Shown piece by piece: positions 36,051 to 44,816 of a DNA stretch of 64,000 nucleotides. Source of the stretch: Bacteroidota bacterium (GTDB lineage: Bacteria > Bacteroidota > Bacteroidia > Chitinophagales > Chitinophagaceae); assembly GCA_030706605.1 (NCBI GenBank), contig JAUZOE010000011.1, positions 43,389-107,388 of the forward strand, written 5' to 3'. The notes below the pieces were generated by a model. The model worked only from the letters and a program-made list of their open reading frames with translations. It did not search any database and was not told the origin of the DNA. Within the stretch, counting starts at the first letter, position 1; the number at the start of each line of letters is the position of its first letter. The translations under genes and the position numbers were made by a program.

Positions 36051-36584
36051 TTATTCCACTACGTCATTAAGAAAGTCCAATTCCTTTGGATATTTTTTAA
36101 AAGACTTTACCTTTTCTTTTCCTCTTAAGAAATATCTGTTGGCTACATTGATTGCATCAAGACTATCCCATTCCTTCTTTATTTCGTTTAATTCTTTATT
36201 CAATTCAGTGTCTCCCAATTGTGATGTAAGTAGAAGTTCAATTCTGTGTCTCAATTTTTCATAGTTGCTTCCTGTTTTTTTATGAGTCTCCGACCTTTCG
36301 TTAGGTCTCAGGAATGTAATTAAGCCTGTGAGAATAGCGGCTACAAACGAAGCAAATGGAACAAAAAACTCTTGCTTAAGGAAAAAGGGAAGTTTTTGAA
36401 AGGTCTCAGGTTCTACTTTATGAAATCTGTAAGAAAAGGCAACTAGAGTCATAATAACAAATGCAGAAATTCCTAGCCATCGTTCAGCCTTCACATAATA
36501 AATAGACTGGTAGCGATGAGCATATTCTAATTGATGAATCTTTCTCATCCAATCTAGGATCATTTTTTCTTTTTTATCGGTCAT
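36051..36584 (-). CDS. SLATT-like two-TM protein, putative membrane effector
   Basis: A 177-aa protein with an amphipathic N-terminal helix (MILDWMRKIHQLEYAHRYQ), two membrane segments (about 36-53 and 73-92) and the pattern FLRPNERSETHKKTGSNYEKLRHRIE directly after TM2. That arrangement (R/E-x-x-H-x-x-x-G-x-x-Y-x-x-L-R) is what I associate with SLATT domains, predicted pore-forming effectors in bacterial conflict systems. The start overlaps the stop of the upstream gene in an ATGA, so the two are translationally coupled. Family assignment is by eye. Confidence 0.65.
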   Translation of the reverse strand: MTDKKEKMILDWMRKIHQLEYAHRYQSIYYVKAERWLGISAFVIMTLVAFSYRFHKVEPETFQKLPFFLKQEFFVPFASFVAAILTGLITFLRPNERSETHKKTGSNYEKLRHRIELLLTSQLGDTELNKELNEIKKEWDSLDAINVANRYFLRGKEKVKSFKKYPKELDFLNDVVE

Positions 36585-37432
36585 AGATTTACTCTTTCAT
36601 CTATTTGAATAATTAATTCTTTTGAATAAATTGAATCCTTTCTATTTATTTCGGAGGATTCAATGTTACTTGGTCCAATAACACAAGAAGGTCCTTGAAA
36701 ATTATTGTCAGAAGTGAAAGAAAATAAAGTTGCAGAAATTCCAAATTTGTCATTTGAATCTGACTTGTGAAATTCTCCTGCCCTGATGCTATAATTTCCT
36801 TCTTGCATGTAAATTTCGTGGCTTATTTGTTTCGCCTTTGCAAAGGTATTTGTTCTCTGAGCAGTTGAAGTATGCTGATTTATTTCATTGAGTGTGCCAT
36901 TATATTCTATTCCAAAAAAAGAATTAACCTCATTTGTGTCTGACGCTTCAACAATATACCTGTCATTTATTATTTGCCCACACAAAACCCAACTGTCTGC
37001 TTGAAACAAATGACTGTGAACTGAAAAATTATCTCTTGTCTTTGTGTTAACATATTTATCTAAAGAGGCATCCCAAATATGGAGTCTAATAAATTCAAAG
37101 GCTTTTATGTCTGTGTCATATTTGAACAGAGGGATTGATAAAAAGCCTTGTGATCCTATAGATGATATTGTCGCTTCAACAGGAAGAATTTTAATTGACT
37201 CAGAAATTTTACTCCAAATGTCTTTCAAATTTAGTCTCGTATTTGTATCTCTTGCTTTCCGTAATTCATTTAGTGCATCAATTCTTAAAGCGACAGATTT
37301 GTGAAGAATGTCACCAGATTTAATTAACTCACCATTTTTAAAATCATTAACACTTGGAAGACCTTTTGACACAACTTTAGAGTAACATCGATTGATGGAG
37401 TGAAGCATCGTTTCAAAATCATGCGTCATCAT
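36581..37432 (-). CDS. Cupin-like protein coupled to the SLATT-like gene
   Basis: A 283-aa soluble protein with no signal peptide. Its centre has NFSVHSHLFQADSWVLCGQI (H139 and H141) and later NYSIRAGEFHKSD (H222), a spacing like the two metal-binding motifs of cupins such as cysteine dioxygenases. The N-terminal 90 residues are helical and the C-terminus ends in IIQIDERVNL. It might be the sensor or regulator of the 2TM protein encoded by the overlapping gene. Neither the cupin fold nor the function is certain. Confidence 0.55.
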   Translation of the reverse strand: MMTHDFETMLHSINRCYSKVVSKGLPSVNDFKNGELIKSGDILHKSVALRIDALNELRKARDTNTRLNLKDIWSKISESIKILPVEATISSIGSQGFLSIPLFKYDTDIKAFEFIRLHIWDASLDKYVNTKTRDNFSVHSHLFQADSWVLCGQIINDRYIVEASDTNEVNSFFGIEYNGTLNEINQHTSTAQRTNTFAKAKQISHEIYMQEGNYSIRAGEFHKSDSNDKFGISATLFSFTSDNNFQGPSCVIGPSNIESSEINRKDSIYSKELIIQIDERVNL

Positions 37433-37746
37433 TCGTTTCTTTTTAGAGCAAGGTTTTTTAAAATAACAGCTTACGTATGTATTTAGGCTAATATACGCTA
37501 TGCGATTTTATAAAGCAATTTATCTTATCCCTTTTTTACCAGGCGTTTATGAAAAAAAGCGCGGCTTTCTATGAGTAACTCAAATACAACCCGGGTTTGT
37601 GTTTTTTCGGGGTTTTCATAGCAGGGTGGCCGGCATGAAACCTCGTACTCTCATTAACGCACGCCGCGCAAAGGTCATTTTATATACAACTAGTCTTCGT
37701 TTGCAACGGGCCAGAAGAGTGATGTGACTGATGTAATGGCATATAG
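37433..37746. other. Intergenic stretch upstream of the cupin-like gene
   Basis: About 310 bases without a supported gene. The part near 37433-37530 is AT-rich and probably holds the promoter of the cupin-like/SLATT-like pair; the part near 37600-37730 is richer in G and C and shows nothing I can identify. Confidence 0.4.
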
Positions 37747-37783
37747 TAAAAAAGCCATGGCATACTCTCTTATGCCATGGCTT
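37747..37783 (-). terminator. Rho-independent terminator of the spondin-like lipoprotein gene
   Basis: AAGCCATGGCATA (37752-37764) and TATGCCATGGCTT (37771-37783) form a perfect 13-base stem with a 6-base loop. On the minus strand it is followed by a T-run. It lies 22 bases beyond the stop at 37806. Confidence 0.85.
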
Positions 37784-37805
37784 ATGTGTTTACACCTGGC
37801 TGAGC

Positions 37806-39146
37806 TTAATTATAACTTAGCGTTACTTTGATGACATTGTTTGTTGATGGATAAGTAAATCCATCATTTACTATATCAATCGGATTGCTTTCAGTAGTTC
37901 CTGTGTTAGGAGCAGACTGGCGCTGCACCTGGTTAGGTCCATATCCCGGTTCTTCATTCTTTTCAGTACCCACATCCCACAATGATATTTGCGAAGTGAT
38001 ATCACCGGTTACGGGTTTACCTTTTTGGAATAATGGAACACCTTTATCGCCCGGAGCGTAAAAAAGATCATTGGATTGTCCAAACATAGTGGCAAATGAC
38101 AAGCGATCCATTTCATTGGCTGAGAAGGAAAATTGGTATTTCATCCCGGGGCCAATAGCACCGGGTTGGGCGGCTCCTTCAGGTATTGCGAAGACTCCAC
38201 TACTTTTAACACCCAATTTTGTCATTAACGACATTCCCAGGTCGGTAGGGTTAGCATCTTCGGCAATTCTCTCCAGGCCTTGTCCAAAATCTTTTGCACC
38301 CTGTTTGAAAATAGGCATAGTACCATCTTTATGTACAGCCCATACTCCGGGAGATACAGGAAAGTTTAAACCAGTATTATCTGCAACATATTGCCCAAGT
38401 GGAGCGGTGTTGCCGTCTTCGGCGATGGCCTCCAGCCCATTACCACGATCTGGCTGACCTGATGTAAATAAAGGAGACGACCCCATGTGAATGACCCACA
38501 CGCCCGGAGATAGGGGGGCTGCAAAATCTCCTTTACTCGTTTGCAGTGCCATATTAGTGGAAACATCTTCGATAGTAACCATAAAGTTGTAACCTGACAT
38601 ATATTTTATCATTACGTTAATTACGGTATTTACTGCGGGATAATTGAAATGATCTGTGGTTACCTTGCTGATATCCTGTACCACTCCGTTTTCGGTAATA
38701 CCAGTGTTGGGGCCGGATTGATTGGTTACCGTATTGGGGCCTACTGCTGGCTCTTCATTTACCTCTGTTCCTGCATCGTAGAGATGTATTTGGTTAGTGA
38801 CATCCTGTGAGGAGATGGGATCTCCATTATTATCATAAAGCACTATTCCATTATCATCTGGTGCAAAAAACAGGTCATTGGTTGCGGCAAGCATAACGGC
38901 AAAGGAAAGTTTTTGTCCTTTACCTGCTTTTACCATGAACTCATATTTTTTACCAGGAGTAAGTGGCCCTGGGCTGGCATCGCCCACGGGGGTATTAATG
39001 ACTCCGGAGGATAAATACATTTCAGGTTGGGATACATTTTCGATCGTCAACGTAAACTGTTTGCCATGCGGCGGATAATGATCATGCTTCTTGCAGGATA
39101 TAAAAATTAGCGGAATACCAAAAAATACCAGGAGTAATTTTTTCAT
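37806..39146 (-). CDS. Lipoprotein with duplicated spondin-like domains
   Basis: A 446-aa lipoprotein (signal ending IFISC, C18). The first domain (about 28-190: FTLTIENVSQPEMY, LSFAVMLAATNDLFFAPDDNGIVL, TNQIHLYDAGTEVNEEPAVGPN) is repeated at about 325-446 (LSFATMFGQSNDLFYAPGDKGVPLF, TSQISLWDVGTEKNEEPGYGPN). These match Spondin_N-type domains seen in bacterial lipoproteins. Between them are two shorter repeats of about 58 residues, each with SPGVW-x-x-H and GLE-x-IAED. The fold suggests an extracellular or outer-membrane adhesion or matrix role. It lies between the SLATT-like locus and permease block B and has its own terminator; no operon link to the permeases is visible. Confidence 0.85.
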   Translation of the reverse strand: MKKLLLVFFGIPLIFISCKKHDHYPPHGKQFTLTIENVSQPEMYLSSGVINTPVGDASPGPLTPGKKYEFMVKAGKGQKLSFAVMLAATNDLFFAPDDNGIVLYDNNGDPISSQDVTNQIHLYDAGTEVNEEPAVGPNTVTNQSGPNTGITENGVVQDISKVTTDHFNYPAVNTVINVMIKYMSGYNFMVTIEDVSTNMALQTSKGDFAAPLSPGVWVIHMGSSPLFTSGQPDRGNGLEAIAEDGNTAPLGQYVADNTGLNFPVSPGVWAVHKDGTMPIFKQGAKDFGQGLERIAEDANPTDLGMSLMTKLGVKSSGVFAIPEGAAQPGAIGPGMKYQFSFSANEMDRLSFATMFGQSNDLFYAPGDKGVPLFQKGKPVTGDITSQISLWDVGTEKNEEPGYGPNQVQRQSAPNTGTTESNPIDIVNDGFTYPSTNNVIKVTLSYN

Positions 39147-39730
39147 GATGATAATTTTTTTAGATTATAAAATATTGCGTAGAAGGTGAATACCAGAATA
39201 ACAATCGCAACTCACCAGGATGCTAGATATGTGAACATTAAGTCATCTCACATGGCACTACGCATTGATGCAATCGAATTTTTAATCAATGTAATTCAAC
39301 TTCTATTTCTTAATACGGTAACTGAAGTCAAAAGGTTTCGTATTAGGCTATATTTTTTGTTACTTTTTGTATCAAGACAAAAAGGAAATGAAGATTAGCG
39401 CAATACTTGTAAAGCTTTGAGGTTAATATACCTGGCCTATCGATTAATGGTTTTTTGCATATATAAATGGATTGCTTGTCACTTTTTCTCTTGAAAGAAA
39501 AAGTAACCAAAAAGTTCAAGAACAACCCAATCGCTCCGCGTGTTTGTCCGGCCAACGCCACCGAAGGCTTCAATGAATTGTTGAATTCTAATAACCAATA
39601 GCAATCCTCTGAAGCACTTGTTATTGCAAACAAGAATTAGTTGTAGCACTCCTTATTCCATCAAAGGAGAATAATTTTAACTTTTAAAAAAATAATTCTA
39701 TCCGGATATGGGCTCTTAATCAAAGAAGCA
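39147..39730. other. Intergenic region between the lipoprotein and permease block B
   Basis: No supported gene. A 96-codon open frame at 39343-39633 on the minus strand coincides with repetitive sequence and looks spurious. The notable content is a pair of long inverted copies at 39355-39384 and 39480-39516. The stretch 39640-39730 contains only AT-rich sequence downstream of permease 5. Confidence 0.5.
39355..39516. repeat. Inverted repeat pair, possible MITE-like or interspersed element
   Basis: GTTACTTTTTGTATCAAGAC (from about 39358) and, in opposite orientation, the copy ending in GAAAGAAAAAGTAACCAAAAAG (about 39491-39512) match at roughly 30 of 36 positions. Each arm is itself a hairpin (CTTTTTGT/ACAAAAAG and ACTTTTTCT/AAGAAAAAGT). 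Similar AAAAAGTAACCAAAAAG sequences are widespread in Bacteroidota genomes, so this is likely an interspersed intergenic element. Confidence 0.5.
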
Positions 39731-42199
39731 TTATTCCGTTCTCAAACTCTTCACAGGATTGGCCATCGCTGCTTTTATGGTGTGTATGCTGAGCGTAATT
39801 ATTGCAATGGCCAGCATGCTGAAGCCACTTAATAAAAATATCCACCAACTCATATTAGTCCTGTAGGTAAAATCCTGGAGCCATTCAAAACTCGCCCACC
39901 AGGCTATGGGGGCTGCTATTATAAATGCCACAATCACCAGTTTTGCGAAGTCTTTAGATAGAATAGAAATAATGTTACCAATAGTGGCACCCAGAATTTT
40001 TCTAATGCCTATTTCTTTTGTTCGGGTATTGATGGTGTATATCACTAAACCCAATAAACCCAGGCAACTGATGAGTACAGACAAACCTGTTGCCCAGGCG
40101 AGCAGGCTGGCAGTGTGCTGTTCTGTTTGATAAAAAGAGGCTACTGTATCATCTACAAATTGGTAGTCAAAATCTTTGCCCGGATAGATTTGCCGGTAGG
40201 CTTTTTGTATTTTACTGATCGCATTTTTCCAGGTGTTGGTGCCACCGGGATTGGGTTTTAATCTTACATGAAAAAAATCTCCGTTATTGCCTCCCAGTAC
40301 TAATGGGGTGATTGGCGAATGCATAGATTGTTCATGAAAATCCTGCATTACCCCTACAATTGGTAACTGTTTTTGATTAGAGCTAAGTGTTTTACCTATT
40401 GCATCTTCTGGATTTTGAAAGCCAAGCAATTTTGCATAGGTATTGTTGATGAGAAATTCTTTAATACTATCACTGGCCATTACATTTCTGCCTGCTAATA
40501 ATTTTATTTTATAAACGTGTATATAATCCGGGTCGCCCCATCTTATCTGAACTGGATCTTTAATTTCGGGTTTGGGCGTATAGGAGATATTAGTGAAAGC
40601 AGCGCCTGTAGCAACCGGGGGAAGAAACCCGGTGCTGGCTATTTCAACTTCCGGAAATGCGTTGATTTCATTTAATAATTGCTGCCTGTGTGTTGCAACT
40701 ATTTCTTTATTACGACTACGTGGAATTTCGAAAGAGATAATACCATTAGTATTGAATCCAAGATCTGAATGCATTGAATAATTGATTTGTTTGCTAACCA
40801 TCAGGGTGCCAATTATGAAGAATTGTGCTATCACAAATTGTGAAACAGTCAGTGTCTTGCGCACCCATGCATGCCTTGTTTCATTGCTGCTGATGAAGGA
40901 TTGTGATTTTAAAATCTGCACGGGTTTATATCCTGATAATATTAATGCCGGGTATAGCCCTGATAAAAAACTGACCACAATTGCAAGCAGTGCCAGGAAC
41001 AAAAAGATATAAGGTTGTTGTAATGGATGGAAGGCTAATCCCGGTGGAATGAAGTCGGCAAAGAGTTTTAATAATAAAGGCGTTAAGCAAAATGATATGA
41101 TGCAGGCGATCACCGTTAATAAAAATGTTTCTCCTAAAAACTGGAACACCAACTGTTTTCTTGAGCTTCCCATGGTTTTCCGGATTCCGATTTCTTTTGC
41201 CCGTTGCGTTGCATTGGCGGTGGTCAAATTAATAAAGTTGATGCAGGCCAGCAATAGCAAAAATGCTGCTACGGCAAACAGGCTATACAAGGTTGGCTTA
41301 TGCGCGATCCTTTGATCAAATCCTGCATATAAACTATTAAAATGAACATCGTTCAGAGGTTGCAAATGAAAACTCATAGTATTGGCAGCATCTTTATTGG
41401 CGTCTTTATTGTATTTGTTTAATAGTGTTTTCAATTGGGCTTCTGTATTAGATGCATCGGCACCTTTAGCAAGCTTTACATATAATTGCGAATAGGCCAT
41501 CCAGTCGTTCCATACATTCATCATAAATTGATTCTGTAAATGTGTTTTAGCAATGGTGGCAAAAGATATAAACTCCACAGCTTTGAAAGAAGATGTTGAC
41601 AAATCCATATCTTTTACGATGCCGGAAACGGTTGCTGTAATATCATCATTATAACTGATTTGTTTACCGATGATATCTTTTGTCTTTAATGAAGGAAAAT
41701 ATTGTTTTGCCCTGCTTTCAGTCAATACAACATGGAAGGGATTACTTAAGGAATTTGTTGCTGATCCACTGATCCATTGATAGGGCAAAAAAGAAAAATA
41801 CTGTGAATTGGTAAATAGAATATCAGGTTGCTTATTGAAAATTACCGGTTGTGATGTGCCCGGTCTTGAGATGCTCACTCTCGCTGATGCATCGCCCTGG
41901 AACTGCATCATTGGAACTACGTTTTCTACTCCGGTTACTTCATTCTTTACAGCAGCGCTTAAGGGCGCAGGTACAGCCGCACTGTGTCCTTCATTACCAT
42001 TGAATTTCATATTCATTACTACACGGTAAATACGGTTGCCATCAGTTTCAAATTGATCGTAGCTGAATTCATAATGCACAATAAGAAATATTACTAATGC
42101 GGCGCTAATACCAACAGACAGACCAAATATATTGATACCGGAAAAAGCTTTGTTGCGCCAGAAATTTCTAAGGGCAGTTTTGAAATAATTTTTTATCAT
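39731..42199 (-). CDS. MacB/FtsX-type ABC permease 5 (block B, last gene)
   Basis: At 822 aa it is the longest permease of the array. TM1 is at about 20-42. The first coupling region is TANATQRAKEIGIRKTMGSSRKQL. The second is NTRTKEIGIRKILGAT, where the normal AQR/EQR is NTR. In the second periplasmic domain the NETA motif is NNTY (FLINNTYAKLLGF), and the following motif is GVMQDFHEQSMHSPITPLVL. RKTLTVSQFVIAQFFIIGTLMV groups it with the permeases at 25939, 42264 and 49822. It is the 3'-most gene of block B, 64 bases after permease 6. Confidence 0.93.
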   Translation of the reverse strand: MIKNYFKTALRNFWRNKAFSGINIFGLSVGISAALVIFLIVHYEFSYDQFETDGNRIYRVVMNMKFNGNEGHSAAVPAPLSAAVKNEVTGVENVVPMMQFQGDASARVSISRPGTSQPVIFNKQPDILFTNSQYFSFLPYQWISGSATNSLSNPFHVVLTESRAKQYFPSLKTKDIIGKQISYNDDITATVSGIVKDMDLSTSSFKAVEFISFATIAKTHLQNQFMMNVWNDWMAYSQLYVKLAKGADASNTEAQLKTLLNKYNKDANKDAANTMSFHLQPLNDVHFNSLYAGFDQRIAHKPTLYSLFAVAAFLLLLACINFINLTTANATQRAKEIGIRKTMGSSRKQLVFQFLGETFLLTVIACIISFCLTPLLLKLFADFIPPGLAFHPLQQPYIFLFLALLAIVVSFLSGLYPALILSGYKPVQILKSQSFISSNETRHAWVRKTLTVSQFVIAQFFIIGTLMVSKQINYSMHSDLGFNTNGIISFEIPRSRNKEIVATHRQQLLNEINAFPEVEIASTGFLPPVATGAAFTNISYTPKPEIKDPVQIRWGDPDYIHVYKIKLLAGRNVMASDSIKEFLINNTYAKLLGFQNPEDAIGKTLSSNQKQLPIVGVMQDFHEQSMHSPITPLVLGGNNGDFFHVRLKPNPGGTNTWKNAISKIQKAYRQIYPGKDFDYQFVDDTVASFYQTEQHTASLLAWATGLSVLISCLGLLGLVIYTINTRTKEIGIRKILGATIGNIISILSKDFAKLVIVAFIIAAPIAWWASFEWLQDFTYRTNMSWWIFLLSGFSMLAIAIITLSIHTIKAAMANPVKSLRTE

Positions 42200-42263
42200 G
42201 GCCTTTATTTTTAGAGTTAATGAAATTCAATTTTAATCCATCACTTATAATTATTAATTAATG

Positions 42264-44723
42264 TTACTCTGTTCTTAAATTTTTTACGGGATTGGCTATT
42301 GCTGCTTTTATTGCCTGGAAACTTATCGTTGCAAGTGCGATAATTATGGCAACAAGTCCGCCTGCAGCAAATAACCACCAACTGATGTTGATGCGATAAA
42401 CATAATCCTGCAACCATTTATTCATGAAATACCATGCTAGAGGGGTGGCAATTAAAAATGCAATTGAAATAAGTATGATGAACTCTTTTGAAAACAAATA
42501 AACAATGCTGCCTGCAGTAGCCCCCAGTACTTTACGAATACCAATCTCTTTTATCCGCTGAACTGCCATGAATGAGGCTAAACCATACAACCCAAGACAG
42601 CTAAGGAATATCGCGATTGCTGCAAAAATTTTATACAAAGCTGCTATCTGATTTTCCTGTTTGTAAAAGCTGGCTATTTTATCATCTAAAAACCTGAATT
42701 CATATACATTATTTGGAAATGTTTGCTGCCATATTTTTTTGATGGATTGCATGGTTGACGCAATGTTTGTGGTCGCAAGTTTTATGGAAGCCTGGCGATA
42801 CATGGTGCTGTTGGTTGTCATCAGCAATGGTGCCAGGTCATTGCGCAAAGACCTGTCATTAAAATCTTTTATTACGCCAACAACAGGACATTTTATTAAA
42901 CCATTCATAATGCTTATTTCTTTGCCAATGATTTCCTTCGGCTTTTTAAGTCCTAAACTTTTCACGAATGATTCATTCACCAAAAATTCTTTTGTCCAAC
43001 CAGAAGGCTGCAAATTTCTTCCGGCTACCAATTGTAATTTATAAGTTGGTAAATAGTCATTGTCCACGAATTTACTAATAGCCTGGAAATCTTCGTCTTT
43101 TGTTGCATGGTCAAATTTGAATTTGGTAAACATATTATTGTTATCTTCTATCGGGGAGTTAGAATTGAAACTTACTGCCTGCACACCTTTCGACAACAAC
43201 TGCTGCTTTAAATAATCTGTGAGCTTTCCGCCAGTGCTGTCCGGACGATAAGGGACATTTACGATTGCCTCTTTATCGAAGCCAAGCGGCCGATTCATAA
43301 AATAGTTCATTTGCTGTACAATGATGAGTGTTCCAATGATCAGTGCCTGTGCAATGATGAATTGAAACACTACCAATCCCCGTCTTAGCGAAATCCCCTT
43401 CCTGGTATTTGCTGTGATCTTACTCTTTAAAGCATTCACAGGATTGAAATGCGATAAAACAATTGAAGGATAGAGACCGGCCAATACCGTTACAACGATT
43501 GTGACTGCCAAAAGAAATAAAATAATGGCAGGATTTTTCAACAGGTTGAATGAAAGTGAAAGTTCCAGGAGTTGATTTACATAAGGCAATGTAAGAATGG
43601 TAATAACCGTTGCAAGTATTACCGAGCTTGTAACTATCAAAAATGTTTCAATGATAAACTGGATTCGCAATTGGGATTTATTACTTCCCAAAACTTTTCT
43701 CACACCAACTTCCTTTGCGCGATTAACAGCTTGTGCAGTGGAGAGGGTGATAAAGTTTACGCAGGCAATTAAGAGTATGAATACGGCAATCAGCCACAAT
43801 ACATTTATCAGTTCGTGACTTATTGTTTTGCCGCTGTAATTTCCTGCTGCGGCATCGTAGTGTACAGCACTTAATGGTTCGATAATATAGCTATCCTTAT
43901 TGTCGGCAGATTGTACCTTTCTTGCATATGCGCTTAATTGTTGATTGAAATTGTCCACAGAAATATTCGGCGGCAACAAAACATAACAACCAAAATCAGG
44001 TGCTGATTGATTCCCCCCGGGTTGTTGAAATCCGTATTGTGCATCACCGGTAAAATCTGTTCCGTAGGCAACCACTAATTTTAGCTGAAAGTCTGTATTT
44101 GCCGGTATGGTTGCGAGAATACCTGAAACTTTTAGCGCTGTTGCAGGGAATTGAAACAATCCTGCACCCATGCTATAATATCCTTTTATTTTAATGGTTT
44201 TACCTATTGCTGTTTTCCAGTCACCGAAATAAGTTTCTGCAATTTCTTTTGTAAGTAATACATTGTTCGGATCTTTTAATGATTCGTATGAACCTGCGAG
44301 CAGCGGAAAATTAAACATGTGAAAGAATGAAGGAGATGTATAAAACACACCGCTCTGCTCTTTAAAATTTTTTACCGGCGTTCCGTTATCATCGAGCACT
44401 TGCAGCTCATCATTGTGGCTTGCATACACCGGCGCTATTTGTTCTAATTGTGGAAAAGCGCTTTTCAATCCTTCAGGCATTTGAAAAGGAACATTTTTGG
44501 CGTAAGTAATATTTCCAGCATCGGCATGATGAGATTCAGTCAACACACGATAAATGCGATCTTTATTTGCATGAAAATTATCGAAGCTTGTTTGATATTG
44601 TATAATGATAAAGATCATCATGTAAACGGCAATGCCAACTGCCAGGCCGGCAATGTTGATAATTGTGTAACTTCTGTTACGGGTCAAACTTCTGAAAGCG
44701 GTTTTGAAATAATTTTTAAACAT
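42264..44723 (-). CDS. MacB/FtsX-type ABC permease 6 (block B)
   Basis: An 819-aa permease. The frame runs back to 44762 (MRHQQIKHHKSKV), but every paralogue begins at the equivalent of MFKNYFK, so the ATG at 44723 is chosen. The coupling regions are TAQAVNRAKEVGVRKVLGSNKSQL and VQRIKEIGIRKVLGAT. The second periplasmic domain has LVNESFVKSLGL and GVIKDFNDRSLRNDLAPLLM. It is the closest relative of permease 9 (shared SFDNFHANKDRIYRV, FFHMFNFPL, YFGDWKTAIGKT, RRGLVVFQFIIAQALIIGTLI), although two unrelated permeases lie between them. The tail is NPVKNLRTE. Confidence 0.93.
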   Translation of the reverse strand: MFKNYFKTAFRSLTRNRSYTIINIAGLAVGIAVYMMIFIIIQYQTSFDNFHANKDRIYRVLTESHHADAGNITYAKNVPFQMPEGLKSAFPQLEQIAPVYASHNDELQVLDDNGTPVKNFKEQSGVFYTSPSFFHMFNFPLLAGSYESLKDPNNVLLTKEIAETYFGDWKTAIGKTIKIKGYYSMGAGLFQFPATALKVSGILATIPANTDFQLKLVVAYGTDFTGDAQYGFQQPGGNQSAPDFGCYVLLPPNISVDNFNQQLSAYARKVQSADNKDSYIIEPLSAVHYDAAAGNYSGKTISHELINVLWLIAVFILLIACVNFITLSTAQAVNRAKEVGVRKVLGSNKSQLRIQFIIETFLIVTSSVILATVITILTLPYVNQLLELSLSFNLLKNPAIILFLLAVTIVVTVLAGLYPSIVLSHFNPVNALKSKITANTRKGISLRRGLVVFQFIIAQALIIGTLIIVQQMNYFMNRPLGFDKEAIVNVPYRPDSTGGKLTDYLKQQLLSKGVQAVSFNSNSPIEDNNNMFTKFKFDHATKDEDFQAISKFVDNDYLPTYKLQLVAGRNLQPSGWTKEFLVNESFVKSLGLKKPKEIIGKEISIMNGLIKCPVVGVIKDFNDRSLRNDLAPLLMTTNSTMYRQASIKLATTNIASTMQSIKKIWQQTFPNNVYEFRFLDDKIASFYKQENQIAALYKIFAAIAIFLSCLGLYGLASFMAVQRIKEIGIRKVLGATAGSIVYLFSKEFIILISIAFLIATPLAWYFMNKWLQDYVYRINISWWLFAAGGLVAIIIALATISFQAIKAAIANPVKNLRTE

Positions 44724-44816
44724 AACTTTTGATTTATGATGTTTGATTTGTTGATGTCTCATTTATCTTCATCTCAATCCTGTTAATCCTTTAATCCAGC
44801 CAAATCCCGATTCAGA

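Noticed and set aside
39343..39633. 96-codon open frame on the minus strand
   Set aside because: It lies over the inverted repeat pair, has no start-site signals and a composition unlike neighbouring proteins. It is better explained as repeat sequence that happens to be open.
44724..44762. Thirteen-residue N-terminal extension of permease 6
   Set aside because: No other permease has it; all begin at the equivalent of MFKNYFK/MIKNYFK, so the ATG at 44723 is the likely start.
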